Origin: Hydractinia symbiolongicarpus
Lineage: Eukaryota > Cnidaria > Hydrozoa > Anthoathecata > Hydractiniidae
Direction of reading: 5' to 3'
Length of the DNA: 64,000 nt
Assembly: GCF_029227915.1 (NCBI RefSeq)
Contig: NC_079876.1
Span: 36,749,828 to 36,813,827, forward strand
Both the position numbers and the translations under genes were made by a program. Positions 36,528-49,286 of this stretch are shown here, piece after piece. Under the pieces are notes generated by a model. That model had not been told where the DNA came from. It ran no database searches and saw only the letters and a program-made list of their open reading frames with translations. Each line of letters starts with the position of its first letter. The first letter of the stretch is position 1.

Positions 36528-37271
36528 GATTACACTGGGCGCTGTGGCAACGCTTCATTTAAAAATTAAGATAAAAAAGTCATTTTTTGCTGTGGGACCA
36601 ATCCTAGCCGTTAGCGCGCGCTGAATTAATAGATACAGTTTCAAATACTACATTTCACTGATTTTCTAACGGTGTCAGTCCGTTTGAGTTTCAACGGTTG
36701 GGTCACATATTCGACCAACATGTATTTAGCGATATTTATCTGATATTGCTAGGTTGCATCGCTTTTAACAGTGAAACAATTGACTGTCGGGCTAAATTGA
36801 ACTGATTTTGGACTGTGACCTTATATGTGTTATAAGTGAGACAAGTGGACTCCAAGAAAGAACATTCTTTTTAATTTGATATGATTGCCGGAACTCAGCG
36901 ATTACACTGGGCGCTGTGGTAGCGCTTCATTTAAAAATTTAGATTAATTAGTCATTTTTTACTGTGGAACCATTCCTAGCCGTTATCGCGCGCTGAAGAA
37001 ACAGCGACAGTTTCAAAAACTACATTTCATTGACCTTCTAACGGTATCAATCCGCTTCAGTTACAACGGTTGCGTCACATATTCGTACCAACTTGTATTT
37101 AGCGATATTTTTCGCCTATTATTAGGTTGCATTGCTTTTAACAGTGAAACGATTGACTGTGGGACTAAATTGAACTGATTATGGACTGTGACCTTATAAA
37201 TGTTAAAGTGAGAAAATTGGACTCCAAGAAATAACGTTCTTCCTAATTTTACATGATTGCCGAAACTCAGC
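36528..37271 (+). repeat. C and B monomers before the C-B-A trimer
   Basis: Starts: 36528 C (with the GGCAACGCTTCATTT head, like 33196 and 43847) and 36900 B. The B monomer carries TAGATTAATTAGTC, CATTGACCTTCTAACGG and GGTTGCATTGC, and its tail is class D-like (ATTATGGACTGTGACC, GAGAAAATTGG). It is repeated at 48915 and, in part, at 38017. Confidence 0.8.
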
Positions 37272-39506
37272 AATTACACTGGGCGCTGTGGTAGCGCTTC
37301 AATTAAAAATTAAGATAAAAAAGTCATTTTTCGCTGTGGGACCAATCCTAGCCGTTAGCGCGCGCTGAATTAATAGATACAGTTTCAAATACTACATTTC
37401 ACTGATTTTCTAACGGTGTCAGTCCGTTTGAGTTTCAACGGTTGGGTCACATATTCGACCAACATGTATTTAGCGATATTTATCTGATATTACTAGGTTG
37501 CATCGCTTTTAACAGTGAAACAATTGACTGTCAGGCTAAATTGAACTGATTTTGGACTGTGACCTTATAAGTGTTATAAGTGAGACAAGTGGACTCCAAG
37601 AAATAACATTCTTTTTAATTTGATATGATTGCCGGAACTCAGCGATTACACTGGGCGCTGTGGTAGCGCTTCATTTAAAAATCTAGATTAATTAGTCATT
37701 TTTTACTGTGGAACCACTCCTAGCCGTTATCGCGCGCTGAAGAAACAGCGACAGTTTCAAAAACTACATTTCATTGACTTTCTAACGGTATCAATCCGCT
37801 TCAGTTACAACGGTTGCGTCACATATTCGTACCAACTTGTATTTAGCGATATTTTTCTCCTATTATTAGGTTGCATTGCTTTTAACAGTGAAACGATTGA
37901 CTGTGGGACTAAATTGAACTGATTTTGGACTGTGACCTTATAAATGGTATAAGTGAGACAAGTGTACTCCAAGAAATAACATTCTTTGTAATTTGACATG
38001 ATTGCCGGAACTCAGCGATTACACTGGGCGCTGTGGTAACGCTTCATTTAAGAATTTAGATTAATTAGTCATTTTTTACTGTGGAACCATTCCTAGCCGT
38101 TATCGCGCGCTGAAGAAACAGCGACAGTTTCAAAAACTACATTTCATTGACCTTCTAACGGTATCAATCCGCTTCAGTTACAACGGTTGCGTCACATATT
38201 CGTACCAACTTGTATTTAGCGATATTTTTCTCCTATTATTAGGTTGCATTGCTTTTAACAGTGAAACGATTGACTGTGGGACTAAATTGAACTGATTATG
38301 GACTGTGACCTTATAAATGTTAAAGTGAGAAAATTGGACTCCAAGAAATAACGTTCTTCCTAATTTTACATGATTGCCGAAACTCAGCAATTACACTGGG
38401 CGCTGTGGTAGCGCTTCAATTAAAAATTAAGATAAAAAAGTCATTTTTCGCTGTGGGACCAATCCTAGCCGTTAGCGCGCGCTGAATTAATAGATACAGT
38501 TTCAAATACTACATTTCACTGATTTTCTAACGGTGTCAGTCCGTTTGAGTTTCAACGGTTGGGTCACATATTCGACCAACATGTATTTAGCGATATTTAT
38601 CTGATATTACTAGGTTGCATCGCTTTTAACAGTGAAACAATTGACTGTCAGGCTAAATTGAACTGATTTTGGACTGTGACCTTATAAGTGTTATAAGTGA
38701 GACAAGTGGACTCCAAGAAATAACATTCTTTTTAATTTGATATGATTGCCGGAACTCAGCGATTACACTGGGCGCTGTGGTAGCGCTTCATTTAAAAATC
38801 TAGATTAATTAGTCATTTTTTACTGTGGAACCACTCCTTGCCGTTATCGCGCGCTGAAGAAACAGCGACAGTTTCAAAAACTACATTTCATTGACTTTCT
38901 AACGGTATCAATCCGCTTCAGTTACAACGGTTGCGTCACATATTCGTACCAACTTGTATTTAGCGATATTTTTCTCCTATTATTAGGTTGCATTGCTTTT
39001 AACAGTGAAACGATTGACTGTGGGACTAAATTGAACTGATTTTGGACTGTGACCTTATAAATGGTATAAGTGAGACAAGTGTACTCCAAGAAATAACATT
39101 CTTTGTAATTTGACATGATTGCCGGAACTCAGCGATTACACTGGGCGCTGTGGTAACGCTTCATTTAAGAATTTAAATAAATAAGTCATCCTTTACTGTG
39201 GGACCAATCCTAGCCGTTATCGCGCACTGAAGAAATAGCGGCAATTTCAAAAACTACATTTCATTGTCTTTCTAACAGTATCAATCCGTTTGAGTTACAA
39301 CGGTTGAGTCACATATTCGTACCAACATGTATTTCGTCCCATTTTTCCGGTATTACTAGGTTGTATGGCTTTTAACAGTGAAACGATTGACTGTGGGACT
39401 AAATTGAACTGATTTTGGACTAAGACCTTATAAATGGTATAACTGAGACAAGTGGACTCCAAGAAATAACATTCTTTGTAATTTGACATGATTGCCGGAA
39501 CTCAGC
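37272..39506 (+). repeat. C-B-A trimer, 1117-bp period, two copies
   Basis: Starts: 37272 C, 37644 B, 38017 A/B, 38389 C, 38761 B, 39134 A. Shared private states are TCATTTTTCGCTGTGG, GACTGTCAGGC, AAAATCTAGATTAATTAG, GTGGAACCACTCC and CAAGTGTACTCC. The third monomers differ: 38017 switches from an A head to B sequence after AAGAATTTAGA, while 39134 stays class A. Confidence 0.88.
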
Positions 39507-42477
39507 GATTACACTGGGCGCTGTGGTAACGCTTCATTTAAGAATTTAGAAAAATAAGTCTTTCTTTACTGTGGGACCAATCCTAGCCGTTATCGCGCAC
39601 TGAAGAAATAGCGACAACTTCAAAAACTACATTTCATTGTCTTTCTAACAGTATCAATCCGTTTGAGTTACAACGGTTGAGTCACATATTCGTACTAGCA
39701 TGTATTTCGTCCTATTTTTCCGGTATTACTAGGTTGTATGGCTTTTAACAGTGAAACGATTGACTGTGGGACTTAATTGAACTGATTATGGACTGTGACC
39801 TTGTAAATGTTAAAGTGAGAAAATTGGACTCCAAGAAATAACATTCTTCCTAATTTGACATGATTGCCGAAACTCAGCAATTACACTGGGCGCTGTGGTA
39901 GCGCTTCAATTAAAAATTAAGATAAAAAAGTCATTTTTTGCTGTGGGACCAATCCTAGCCGTTAGCGCGCGCTGAATTAATAGATACAGTTTCAAATACT
40001 ACATTTCACTGAGTTTCGAACGGTGTCAGTCCGTTTGAGTTTCAACGGTTGGGTCACATATTCGACCAACATGTATTTAGCGATATTTATCTGATATTAC
40101 TAGGTTGCATCGCTTTTAACAGTGAAACAATTGACTGTCGGGCTAAATTGAAGTGATTTTGGACTGTGACCTTATAAGTGTTATAAGTGAGACAAGTGGA
40201 CTCCAAGAAAAAAACATTCTTTTTAATTTGATATGATTGCCGGAACTCAGCGATTACACTGGGCGCTGTGGTAGCGCTTCATTTAAAAATTTAGATTAAT
40301 TAGTCATTTTTTACTGTGGAACCATTCCTAGCCGTTATCGCGCGTTGAAGAAACAGCGACAAGTTCAAAAACTACATTTCATTGACTTTCTAACGGTATC
40401 AATCCGCTTCAGTTACAACGGTTACGTCACATATTCGTACCAAATTGTATTTAGCGATATTTTTCTCCTATTATTAGGTTGCATTGCTTTTAACAGTGAA
40501 ACGATTAACTGTGGGACTAAATTGAACTGATTTTGGACTGTGACCTTATAAATGTTATAAAAGAGACAAGTGGACTCCAAGAAATAACATTCTTTTTAAT
40601 TTGACATGATTGCCGGATCTCAGCGATTACACTGGGCGCTGTGGTAGCGCTTTAATTAAAAATTAAGACAAAAAATCATTTTTTACTGTGGGACCAATCC
40701 TAGCCGTTAGCGCGCGCTGAAGAAATAGCGACAGTTTCATTTCATTGACTTTCTAACATTATTAATCCGTTTGAGTTACAATGGTTGAGTCACATATTTG
40801 TACCAACATGTATTTCGTGATATTTTTCCGGTATTACTAGGTTGTATGGCTTCTAACAGTGAAACGATTGACTATGGGACTAAGTTGAACTGATTTTGGA
40901 CTGTGACCTTATAAATGTTATAAAAGAGACAAGTGGACTCCAAGAAATAACATTCTTTTTAATTTGACATGATTGCCGGAACTCAGCGATTACACTGGGC
41001 GCTGTGGTAGCGCTTCAATTATAAATTAAGACAAAAAATCATTTTTTACTGTGGGACCAATCCTAGCCGTTAGCGCGCGCTGAATTAATAGATACAGTTT
41101 CAAATACTACATTTCACTGATTTTCTGACGGTGTCAGTCCGTTTGAGTTTCAACGGTTGGGTCACATATTCGACCAACATGTATTTAGCGATATTTATCT
41201 GATATTACTAGGTTGCATCGCTTTTAACAGTGAAACAATTGACTGTCGGGCTAAATTGAACTGATTTTGGACTGTGACCTTATAAGTGTTATAAGTGAGA
41301 CAAGTGGACTCCAAGAAATAACATTCTTCTTAATTTGATATGATTGCCGGAACTCAGCGATTACACTGGGCGCTGTGGTAGCGCTTCATTTAAAAATTTA
41401 GATTAATAAGTCATTTTTTACTGTGAAACCATTCCTAGCCGTTATCGCGCGCTGAAGAAACAGCGAGAGTTTCAAAAACTACATTTCATTGACTTTCTAA
41501 CGGTATCAATCCGCTTCAGTTACAACGGTTGCGTCACATATTCGTACCAACTTGTCTTTAGCGATATTTTTCTCGTATTATTAGGTTGCATCGCTTTTAA
41601 CAGTGAAACGATTGACTGTGGGACTAAATTGAACTGATTTTGGACTGTGACCTTATAAATGGTATAAGTGAGACAAGTGGACTCCAAGAAATAACATTTT
41701 TTGTAATTTGACATGATTGCCGGAACTCAGCGATTACACTGGGCGCTGCGGTAACGCTTCATTTAAGAATTTAGATAAATAAGTCATTCTTTACTGTGGG
41801 ACCAATCCTAGCCGTTATCGCGCGCTGAAGAAACAGCGACAAGTTCAAAAACTACATTTCATTGACTTTCTAACGGTATCAATCAGCTTCAGTTACAACG
41901 GTTGCGTCACATATTCGTACCAACTTGTATTTAGCGATATTTTTCTCCTATTATTAGGTTGCATTGCTTTTAACAGTGAAACGATTGACTGTGGGACTAA
42001 ATTGAACTGATTTTGGACTGTGACCTTATAAATGGTATAAGTGAGACAAGTGTACTCCAAGAAATAACATTCTTTGTAATTTGACATGATTGCCGGAACT
42101 CAGCGATTACACTGGGCGCTGTGGTAACGCTTCATTTAAGAATTTAGATAAATAAGTCATTCTTTACTGTGGGACCAATCCTAGCCGTTATCGCGCGCTG
42201 AAGAAATAGTGACAGTTTCAAAAACTACATCTCATTGACTTTCTAACGGTATCAAACCGTTTGAGTTACAGCGGTTGAGTCACATATTCGTGCGAACATG
42301 TATTTCGTGATATTTTTCCGGTATTACTAGGTTGTATGGCTTCTAACAGTGAAACGATTGACTATGGGACTAAGTTGAACTGATTTTGGACTGTGACCTT
42401 ATAAATGTTATAAAAGAGACAAGTGGACTCCAAGAAATAACATTCTTTTTAATTTGACATGATTGCCGGATCTCAGC
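39507..42477 (+). repeat. Mixed block without a clear HOR
   Basis: Starts: 39507 A, 39879 C, 40252 B, 40625 D, 40988 D/C chimera, 41359 B', 41732 A/B, 42105 A/B. The 39507 monomer has AGAAAAATAAGTCTTTC and CGTACTAGCATG, which recur in A monomers at 49.7-53.4 kb. The A/B monomers at 41732 and 42105 switch class at ATCGCGCGCTGAAGAAA. Confidence 0.8.
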
Positions 42478-43212
42478 GATTACACTGGGCGCTGTGGTAG
42501 CGCTTTAATTAAAAATTAAGACAAAAAATCATTTTTTACTGTGGGACCAATCCTAGCCGTTAGCGCGCGCTGAAGAAATAGCGACAGTTTCATTCCATTG
42601 ACTTTCTAACATTATTAATCCGTTTGAGTTACAATGGTTGAGTCACATATTTGTACCAACATGTATTTCGTGATATTTTTCCGGTATTACTAGGTTGTAT
42701 GGCTTCTAACAGTGAAACGATTGACTATGGGACTAAGTTGAACTGATTTTGGACTGTGACCTTATAAATGTTATAAAAGAGACAAGTGGACTCCAAGAAA
42801 TAACATTCTTTTTAATTTGACATGATTGCCGGAACTCAGCAATTACACTGGGCGCTGTGGTAGCGCTTCAATTAAAAATTAAGACAAAAAATCATTTTTT
42901 ACTGTGAAACCATTCCTAGCCGTTGTCGCGCGCTGAAGAAACAGCGACAGTTTCAAAAACTACATTTCATTGACTTTCTAACGGTATCAATCCGCTTCAG
43001 TTACAACGGTTGAGTCACATATTCGTACCAACTTGTCTTAAACGATATTTTTCTCGTATTATTAGGTTGCATCGCTTTTAACAGTGAAACGATTGACTGT
43101 GGGACTAAATTGAACTGATTTTGGACTGTGACCTTATAAATGGTATAAGTGAGACAAGTGGACTCCAAGAAATAACATTTTTTGTAATTTGACATGATTG
43201 CCGGAACTCAGC

Positions 43213-43483
43213 GATTACACTGGGCGCTGCGGTAACGCTTCATTTAAGAATTTAGATAAATAAGTCATTCTTTACTGTGGGACCAATCCTAGCCGTTATC
43301 GCGCACTGAAGAAATAGCGACAATTTCAAAAACTACATTTCATTGTCTTTCTAAATTTATCAATCCGTTTGAGTTACAACGGTTGAGTCACATATTCGTA
43401 CCAACATATTCAGTTATAAAAGAGACAAGTGGACTCCAAGAAATAACATTCTTTTTAATTTGACATGATTGCCGGATCTCAGC
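43213..43483 (+). repeat. Truncated class A monomer with ~107-bp internal deletion (copy 1)
   Basis: The spacing to the next anchor is 271 bp, against 373 for class A. Sequence matches class A up to CCAACAT (ending 43407), then has ATTCA (43408-43412), then resumes with GTTATAAAAGAGAC of A2/D type. About 107 bases are missing, from GTATTTCGT to CCTTATAAAT. The 5-bp filler extends a copy of ACATATTC (43404-43411) found also at 43390-43397, 14 bp upstream. The right side is D/A2-like and the left side is class A, so the deletion joined different monomer types. Confidence 0.9.
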
Positions 43484-45700
43484 GATTACACTGGGCGCTG
43501 TGGTAGCGCTTTAATTAAAAATTAAGACAAAAAATCATTTTTTACTGTGGGACCAATCCTAGCCGTTAGCGCGCGCTGAAGAAATAGCGACAGTTTCATT
43601 TCATTGACTTTCTAACATTATTAATCCGTTTGAGTTACAACGGTTGAGTCACATATTCGTACCAACATGTATTTCGTCCTATTTTCCCGGTATTACTAGG
43701 TTGTATGGCTTTTAACAGTGAAACGATTGACTGTGGGACTAAATAGAACTGATTTTGGACTGTGACCTTATAAATGTTATAAGTGAGACAAGTGGACTCC
43801 AAGAAATAACATTCTTTTTAATTTGACATGATTGCCGGAACTCAGCGATTACACTGGGCGCTGTGGCAACGCTTCATTTAAAAATTAAGATAAAAAAGTC
43901 ATTTTTTGCTGTGGGACCAATCCTAGCCGTTAGCGCGCGCTGAATTAATAGATACAGTTTCAAATACTACATTTCACTGATTTTCTAACGGTGTCAGTCC
44001 GTTTGAGTTTCAACGGTTGGGTCACATATTCGACCAACATGTATTTAGCGATATTTATCTGATATTACTAGGTTGCATCGCTTTTAACAGTGAAACAATT
44101 GACTGTCGGGCTAAATTGAACTGATTTTGGACTGTGACTTTATAAGTGTTATAAGTGAGACAAGTGGACTCCAAGAAATAACATTCTTCTTAATTTGATA
44201 TGATTGCCGGAACTCAGCGATTACACTGGGCGCTGTGGTAGCGCTTCATTTAAAAATTTAGATTAATAAGTCATTTTTTACTGTGAAACCATTCCTAGCC
44301 GTTATCGCGCGCTGAAAAAACAGCGACAGTTTCAAAAACTACATTTCATTGACTTTCTAACGGTATCAATCCGCTTCAGTTACAACGGTTGAGTCACATA
44401 TTCGTACCAACTTGTCTTTAGCGATATTTTTCTCGTATTATTAGGTTGCATCGCTTTTAACAGTGAAACGATTGACTGTGGGACTAAATTGAACTGATTT
44501 TGGACTGTGACCTTATAAATGTTATAAAAGAGACAAGTGGACTCCAAGAAATAACATTCTTTTTAATTTGACATGATTGCCGGATCTCAGCGATTACACT
44601 GGGCGCTGCGGTAACGCTTCATTTAAGAATTTAGATAAATAAGTCATTCTTTACTGTGGGACCAATCCTAGCCGTTATCGCGCGCTGAAGAAACAGCGAC
44701 AAGTTCAAAAACTACATTTCATTGACTTTCTAACGGTATCAATCCGCTTCAGTTACAACGGTTGCGTCACATATTCGTACCAACTTGTATTTAGCGATAT
44801 TTTTCTCCTATTATTAGGTTGCATTGCTTTTAACAGTGAAACGATTGACTGTGGGACTAAATTGAACTGATTTTGGACTGTGACCTTATAAATGGTATAA
44901 GTGAGACAAGTGTACTCCAAGAAATAACATTCTTTGTAATTTGACATGATTGCCGGAACTCAGCGATTACACTGGGCGCTGTGGTAACGCTTCATTTAAG
45001 AATTTAGATAAATAAGTCATTCTTTACTGTGGGACCAATCCTAGCCGTTATCGCGCGCTGAAGAAATAGCGACAGTTTCATTCCATTGACTTTCTAACAT
45101 TATTAATCCGTTTGAGTTACAATGGTTGAGTCACATATTTGTACCAACATGTATTTCGTGATATTTTTCCGGTATTACTAGGTTGTATGGCTTCTAACAG
45201 TGAAACGATTGACTATGGGACTAAGTTGAACTGATTTTGGACTGTGACCTTATAAATGTTATAAAAGAGACAAGTGGACTCCAAGAAATAACATTCTTTT
45301 TAATTTGACATGATTGCCGGAACTCAGCGATTACACTGGGCGCTGTGGTAGCGCTTCAATTAAAAATTAAGACAAAAAATCATTTTTTACTGTGAAACCA
45401 TTCCTAGCCGTTGTCGCGCGCTGAAGAAACAGCGACAGTTTCAAAAACTACATTTCATTGACTTTCTAACGGTATCAATCCGCTTCAGTTACAACGGTTG
45501 AGTCACATATTCGTACCAACTTGTCTTAAACGATATTTTTCTCGTATTATTAGGTTGCATCGCTTTTAACAGTGAAACGATTGACTGTGGGACTAAATTG
45601 AACTGATTTTGGACTGTGACCTTATAAATGGTATAAGTGAGACAAGTGGACTCCAAGAAATAACATTTTTTGTAATTTGACATGATTGCCGGAACTCAGC

Positions 45701-45971
45701 GATTACACTGGGCGCTGCGGTAACGCTTCATTTAAGAATTTAGATAAATAAGTCATTCTTTACTGTGGGACCAATCCTAGCCGTTATCGCGCACTGAAGA
45801 AATAGCGACAATTTCAAAAACTACATTTCATTGTCTTTCTAAATTTTTCAATCCGTTTGAGTTACAACGGTTGAGTCACATATTCGTACCAACATATTCA
45901 GTTATAAAAGAGACAAGTGGACTCCAAGAAATAACATTCTTTTTAATTTGACATGATTGCCGGATCTCAGC
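45701..45971 (+). repeat. Truncated class A monomer with ~107-bp internal deletion (copy 2)
   Basis: It has the same junction as the copy 2488 bp upstream: CCAACAT then ATTCA filler (45896-45900) then GTTATAAAAGAG, with ACATATTC at 45878-45885 and 45892-45899. An identical junction means the deletion happened once and was then duplicated. One nearby difference is CTAAATTTTTC here against CTAAATTTATC in copy 1. Confidence 0.9.
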
Positions 45972-46334
45972 GATTACACTGGGCGCTGTGGTAGCGCTTT
46001 AATTAAAAATTAAGACAAAAAATCATTTTTTACTGTGGGACCAATCCTAGCCGTTAGCGCGCGCTGAAGAAATAGCGACAGTTTCATTTCATTGACTTTC
46101 TAACATTATTAATCCGTTTGAGTTACAACGGTTGAGTCACATATTCGTACCAACATGTATTTCGTGATATTTTTCCGGTATTGCTAGGTTGTATTGCTTT
46201 TAACAGTGAAACGATTGACTGTGGGACTAAATAGAACTGATTTTGGACTGTGACCTTATAAATGTTATAAGTGAGACAAGTGGACTCCAAGAAATAACAT
46301 TCTTTTTAATTTGACATGATTGCCGGAACTCAGC

Positions 46335-47061
46335 GATTACACTGGGCGCTGTGGCAACGCTTCATTTAAAAATTAAGATAAAAAAGTCATTTTTTGCTGT
46401 GGGACCAATCCTAGCCGTTAGCGCGCGCTGAAGAAATAGCGACAGTTTCATTTCATTGACTTTCTAACATTATTAATCCGTTTGAGTTACAATGGTTGAG
46501 TCACATATTCGTACCAACATGTATTTCGTCCTATTTTCCCGGTATTACTAGGTTGTATGGCTTTTAACAGTGAAACGATTGACTGTGGGACTAAATAGAA
46601 CTGATTTTGGACTGTGACCTTATAAATGTTATAAGTGAGACAAGTGGACTCCAAGAAATAACATTCTTTTTAATTTGACATGATTGCCGGAACTCAGCGA
46701 TTACACTGGGCGCTGTGGCAACGCTTCATTTAAAAATTAAGATAAAAAAGTCATTTTTTGCTGTGGGACCAATCCTAGCCGTTAGCGCGCGCTGAAGAAA
46801 TAGCGACAGTTTCATTTCATTGACTTTCTAACATTATTAATCCGTTTGAGTTACAATGGTTGAGTCACATATTCGTACCAACATGTTTTTCGTGATATTT
46901 TTCCGGTATTACTAGGTTGTATGGCTTTTAACAGTGAAACGATTGACTGTGGGACTTAATTGAACTGATTATGGACTGTGACGTTATAAATGTTAAAGTG
47001 AGAAAATTGGACTCCATGAAATAACATTCTTCCTAATTTGACATGATTGCCGAAACTCAGC
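46335..47061 (+). repeat. C/D chimeric monomer, tandem pair at 364 bp
   Basis: Starts: 46335 and 46699. Both begin GGCAACGCTTCATTT, carry the class C TTTTTTGCTGTGGG and GTTAGCGCGCGCTG, then switch to class D with GAAGAAATAGCGACAG and the 9-bp deletion. The flanking GACTAAATAGAACTG is also shared. The first continues into an A-type back (CGTCCTATTTTCCCGG) and the second into a D-type back (TTTTTCGTGATATT). Confidence 0.83.
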
Positions 47062-49286
47062 AATTACACTGGGCGCTGTGGTAGTGCTTCAATTAAAAAT
47101 TAAGATAAAAAAGTCATTTTTTGCTGTGGGACCAATCCTAGCCGTTAGCGCGCGCTGTATTAATAGATACAGTTTCAAATACTACATTTCACTGATTTTC
47201 TAACGGTGTCAGTCCGTTTGAGTTTCAACGGTTGGGTCACATATTCGACCAACATATATTTAGCGATATTTATCTGATATTACTAGGTTGCATCGCTTTT
47301 AACAGTGAAACAATTGACTGTCGGGCTAAATTGAACTGATTTTGGACTGTGACCTTATAAATGTTATAAGTGAGACAAGTGGACTCCAAGAAATAACATT
47401 CTTTGTAATTTGACATGATTGCCGGAACTTTGCGATTACACTGGGCGCTGTGGTAACACTTCATTTAAGAATTTAGATAAATAAGTCATTCTTTACTGTG
47501 GGACCAATCCTAGCCGTTATCGCGCACTGAAGAAATAGCGAGAATTTCAAAAACTACATTTCATTGTCTTTCTAAATTTATCAATCCGTTTGAGTTACAA
47601 CGGTTGAGTCACATATTCGTACCAACATGTATTTCGTCCTATTTTTCCGGTATTGCTAGGTTGTATTGCTTTTAACAGTGAAACGATTGACTGTGGGACT
47701 TAATTGAACTAAATTTGGACTGTGACCTGATAAATGTGATAAATGAGACAAATGGAGTCCAAGAAATAACATTCTTCTTAATTTGACATGATTGCCGGAA
47801 CTCAGCGATTACACTGGGCGCTGTGGTAACGCTTCATTTAAAAATTTAGGTAAATAAGTCATTTTTTGCTGTGGGACCAATCCTAGCCGTTAGCGCGCGC
47901 TGAAGAAATAGCGACAGTTTCATTTCATTGACTTTCTAACATTATTAATCCGTTTGAGTTACAATGGTTGAGTCACATATTCGTACCAACATGTTTTTCG
48001 TGATATTTTTCCGGTATTACTAGGTTGTATGGCTTTTAACAGTGAAACGATTGAATGTGGGACTTAATTGAACTGATTATGGACTGTGACGTTATAAATG
48101 TTAAAGTGAGAAAATTGGACTCCAAGAAATAACATTCTTCCTAATTTGACATGATTGCCGAAACTCAGCAATTACACTGGGCGCTGTGGTAGTGCTTCAA
48201 TTAAAAATTAAGATAAAAAAGTCATTTTTTGCTGTGGGACCAATCCTAGCCGTTAGCGCGCGCTGTATTAATAGATACAGTTTCAAATACTACATTTCAC
48301 TGATTTTCTAACGGTGTCAGTCCGTTTGAGTTTCAACGGTTGGGTCACATATTCGACCAACATATATTTAGCGATATTTATCTGATATTACTAGGTTGCA
48401 TCGCTTTTAACAGTGAAACAATTGACTGTCGGGCTAAATTGAACTGATTTTGGACTGTGACCTTATAAATGTTATAAGTGAGACAAGTGGACTCCAAGAA
48501 ATAACATTCTTTGTAATTTGACATGATTGCCGGAACTTTGCGATTACACTGGGCGCTGTGGTAACACTTCATTTAAGAATTTAGATAAATAAGTCATTCT
48601 TTACTGTGGGACCAATCCTAGCCGTTATCGCGCACTGAAGAAATAGCGAGAATTTCAAAAACTACATTTCATTGTCTTTCTAAATTTATCAATCCGTTTG
48701 AGTTACAACGGTTGAGTCACATATTCGTACCAACATGTATTTCGTCCTATTTTCCCGGTATTACTAGGTTGTATGGCTTTTAACAGTGAAACGATTGACT
48801 GTGGGACTAAATAGAACTGATTTTGGACTGTGACCTTATAAATGTTATAAGTGAGACAAGTGGACTCCAAGAAAGAACATTCTTTTTAATTTGATATGAT
48901 TGCCGGAACTCAGCGATTACACTGGGCGCTGTGGTAGCGCTTCATTTAAAAATTTAGATTAATTAGTCATTTTTTACTGTGGAACCATTCCTAGCCGTTA
49001 TCGCGCGCTGAAGAAACAGCGACAGTTTCAAAAACTACATTTCATTGACCTTCTAACGGTATCAATCCGCTTCAGTTACAACGGTTGCGTCACATATTCG
49101 TACCAACTTGTATTTAGCGATATTTTTCTCCTATTATTAGGTTGCATTGCTTTTAACAGTGAAACGATTGACTGTGGGACTAAATTGAACTGATTATGGA
49201 CTGTGACCTTATAAATGTTAAAGTGAGAAAATTGGACTCCAAGAAATAACATTCTTCCTAATTTGACATGATTGCCGAAACACAGC
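47062..49286 (+). repeat. C-A-D/B trimer, 1108-bp period, two copies
   Basis: Starts: 47062 C, 47434 A, 47807 G/D chimera, 48170 C, 48542 A, 48915 B. The C-A pairs share GGTAGTGCTTC, CAACATATATTTAGCG, GGTAACACTTC, AGCGAGAATTTC and CTAAATTTATC. The third monomers differ. The C-A pair is homologous to 34677-35421 at an offset of 12385 bp, and 48915-49658 is homologous to 36900-37643 at 12015 bp. Confidence 0.85.

Larger units (their letters stand above)
42478..46334 (+). repeat. 2488-bp period carrying a truncated monomer, two copies
   Basis: Starts: 42478 D, 42841 D/B', 43213 A (truncated, 271 bp), 43484 D, 43847 C, 44219 B', 44592 A/B, 44965 A/D, 45329 D/B', 45701 A (truncated, 271 bp), 45972 D. 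The segments at about 42.56-43.68 kb and 45.05-46.16 kb match at +2488 bp. They share TTTCATTCCATTG (42591 and 45079), ACATATTTGTACC, GTCTTAAACGATATT and the deletion itself. Outside these ~1.1-kb blocks the two copies diverge. Confidence 0.9.

Noticed and set aside
40345-40530. 61-codon plus-strand open frame
   Set aside because: It lies inside an ordinary class B monomer and exists because of a few local substitutions (CGCGTTGAAG, GACAAGTTC, ACGGTTACG). Other B monomers have stops in this frame.
43400-43420. Transposon or target-site duplication at the 271-bp monomer
   Set aside because: The ACATATTC pair is 14 bp apart with no inserted element between, and the monomer is shorter, not longer. 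A deletion with copied filler fits better.
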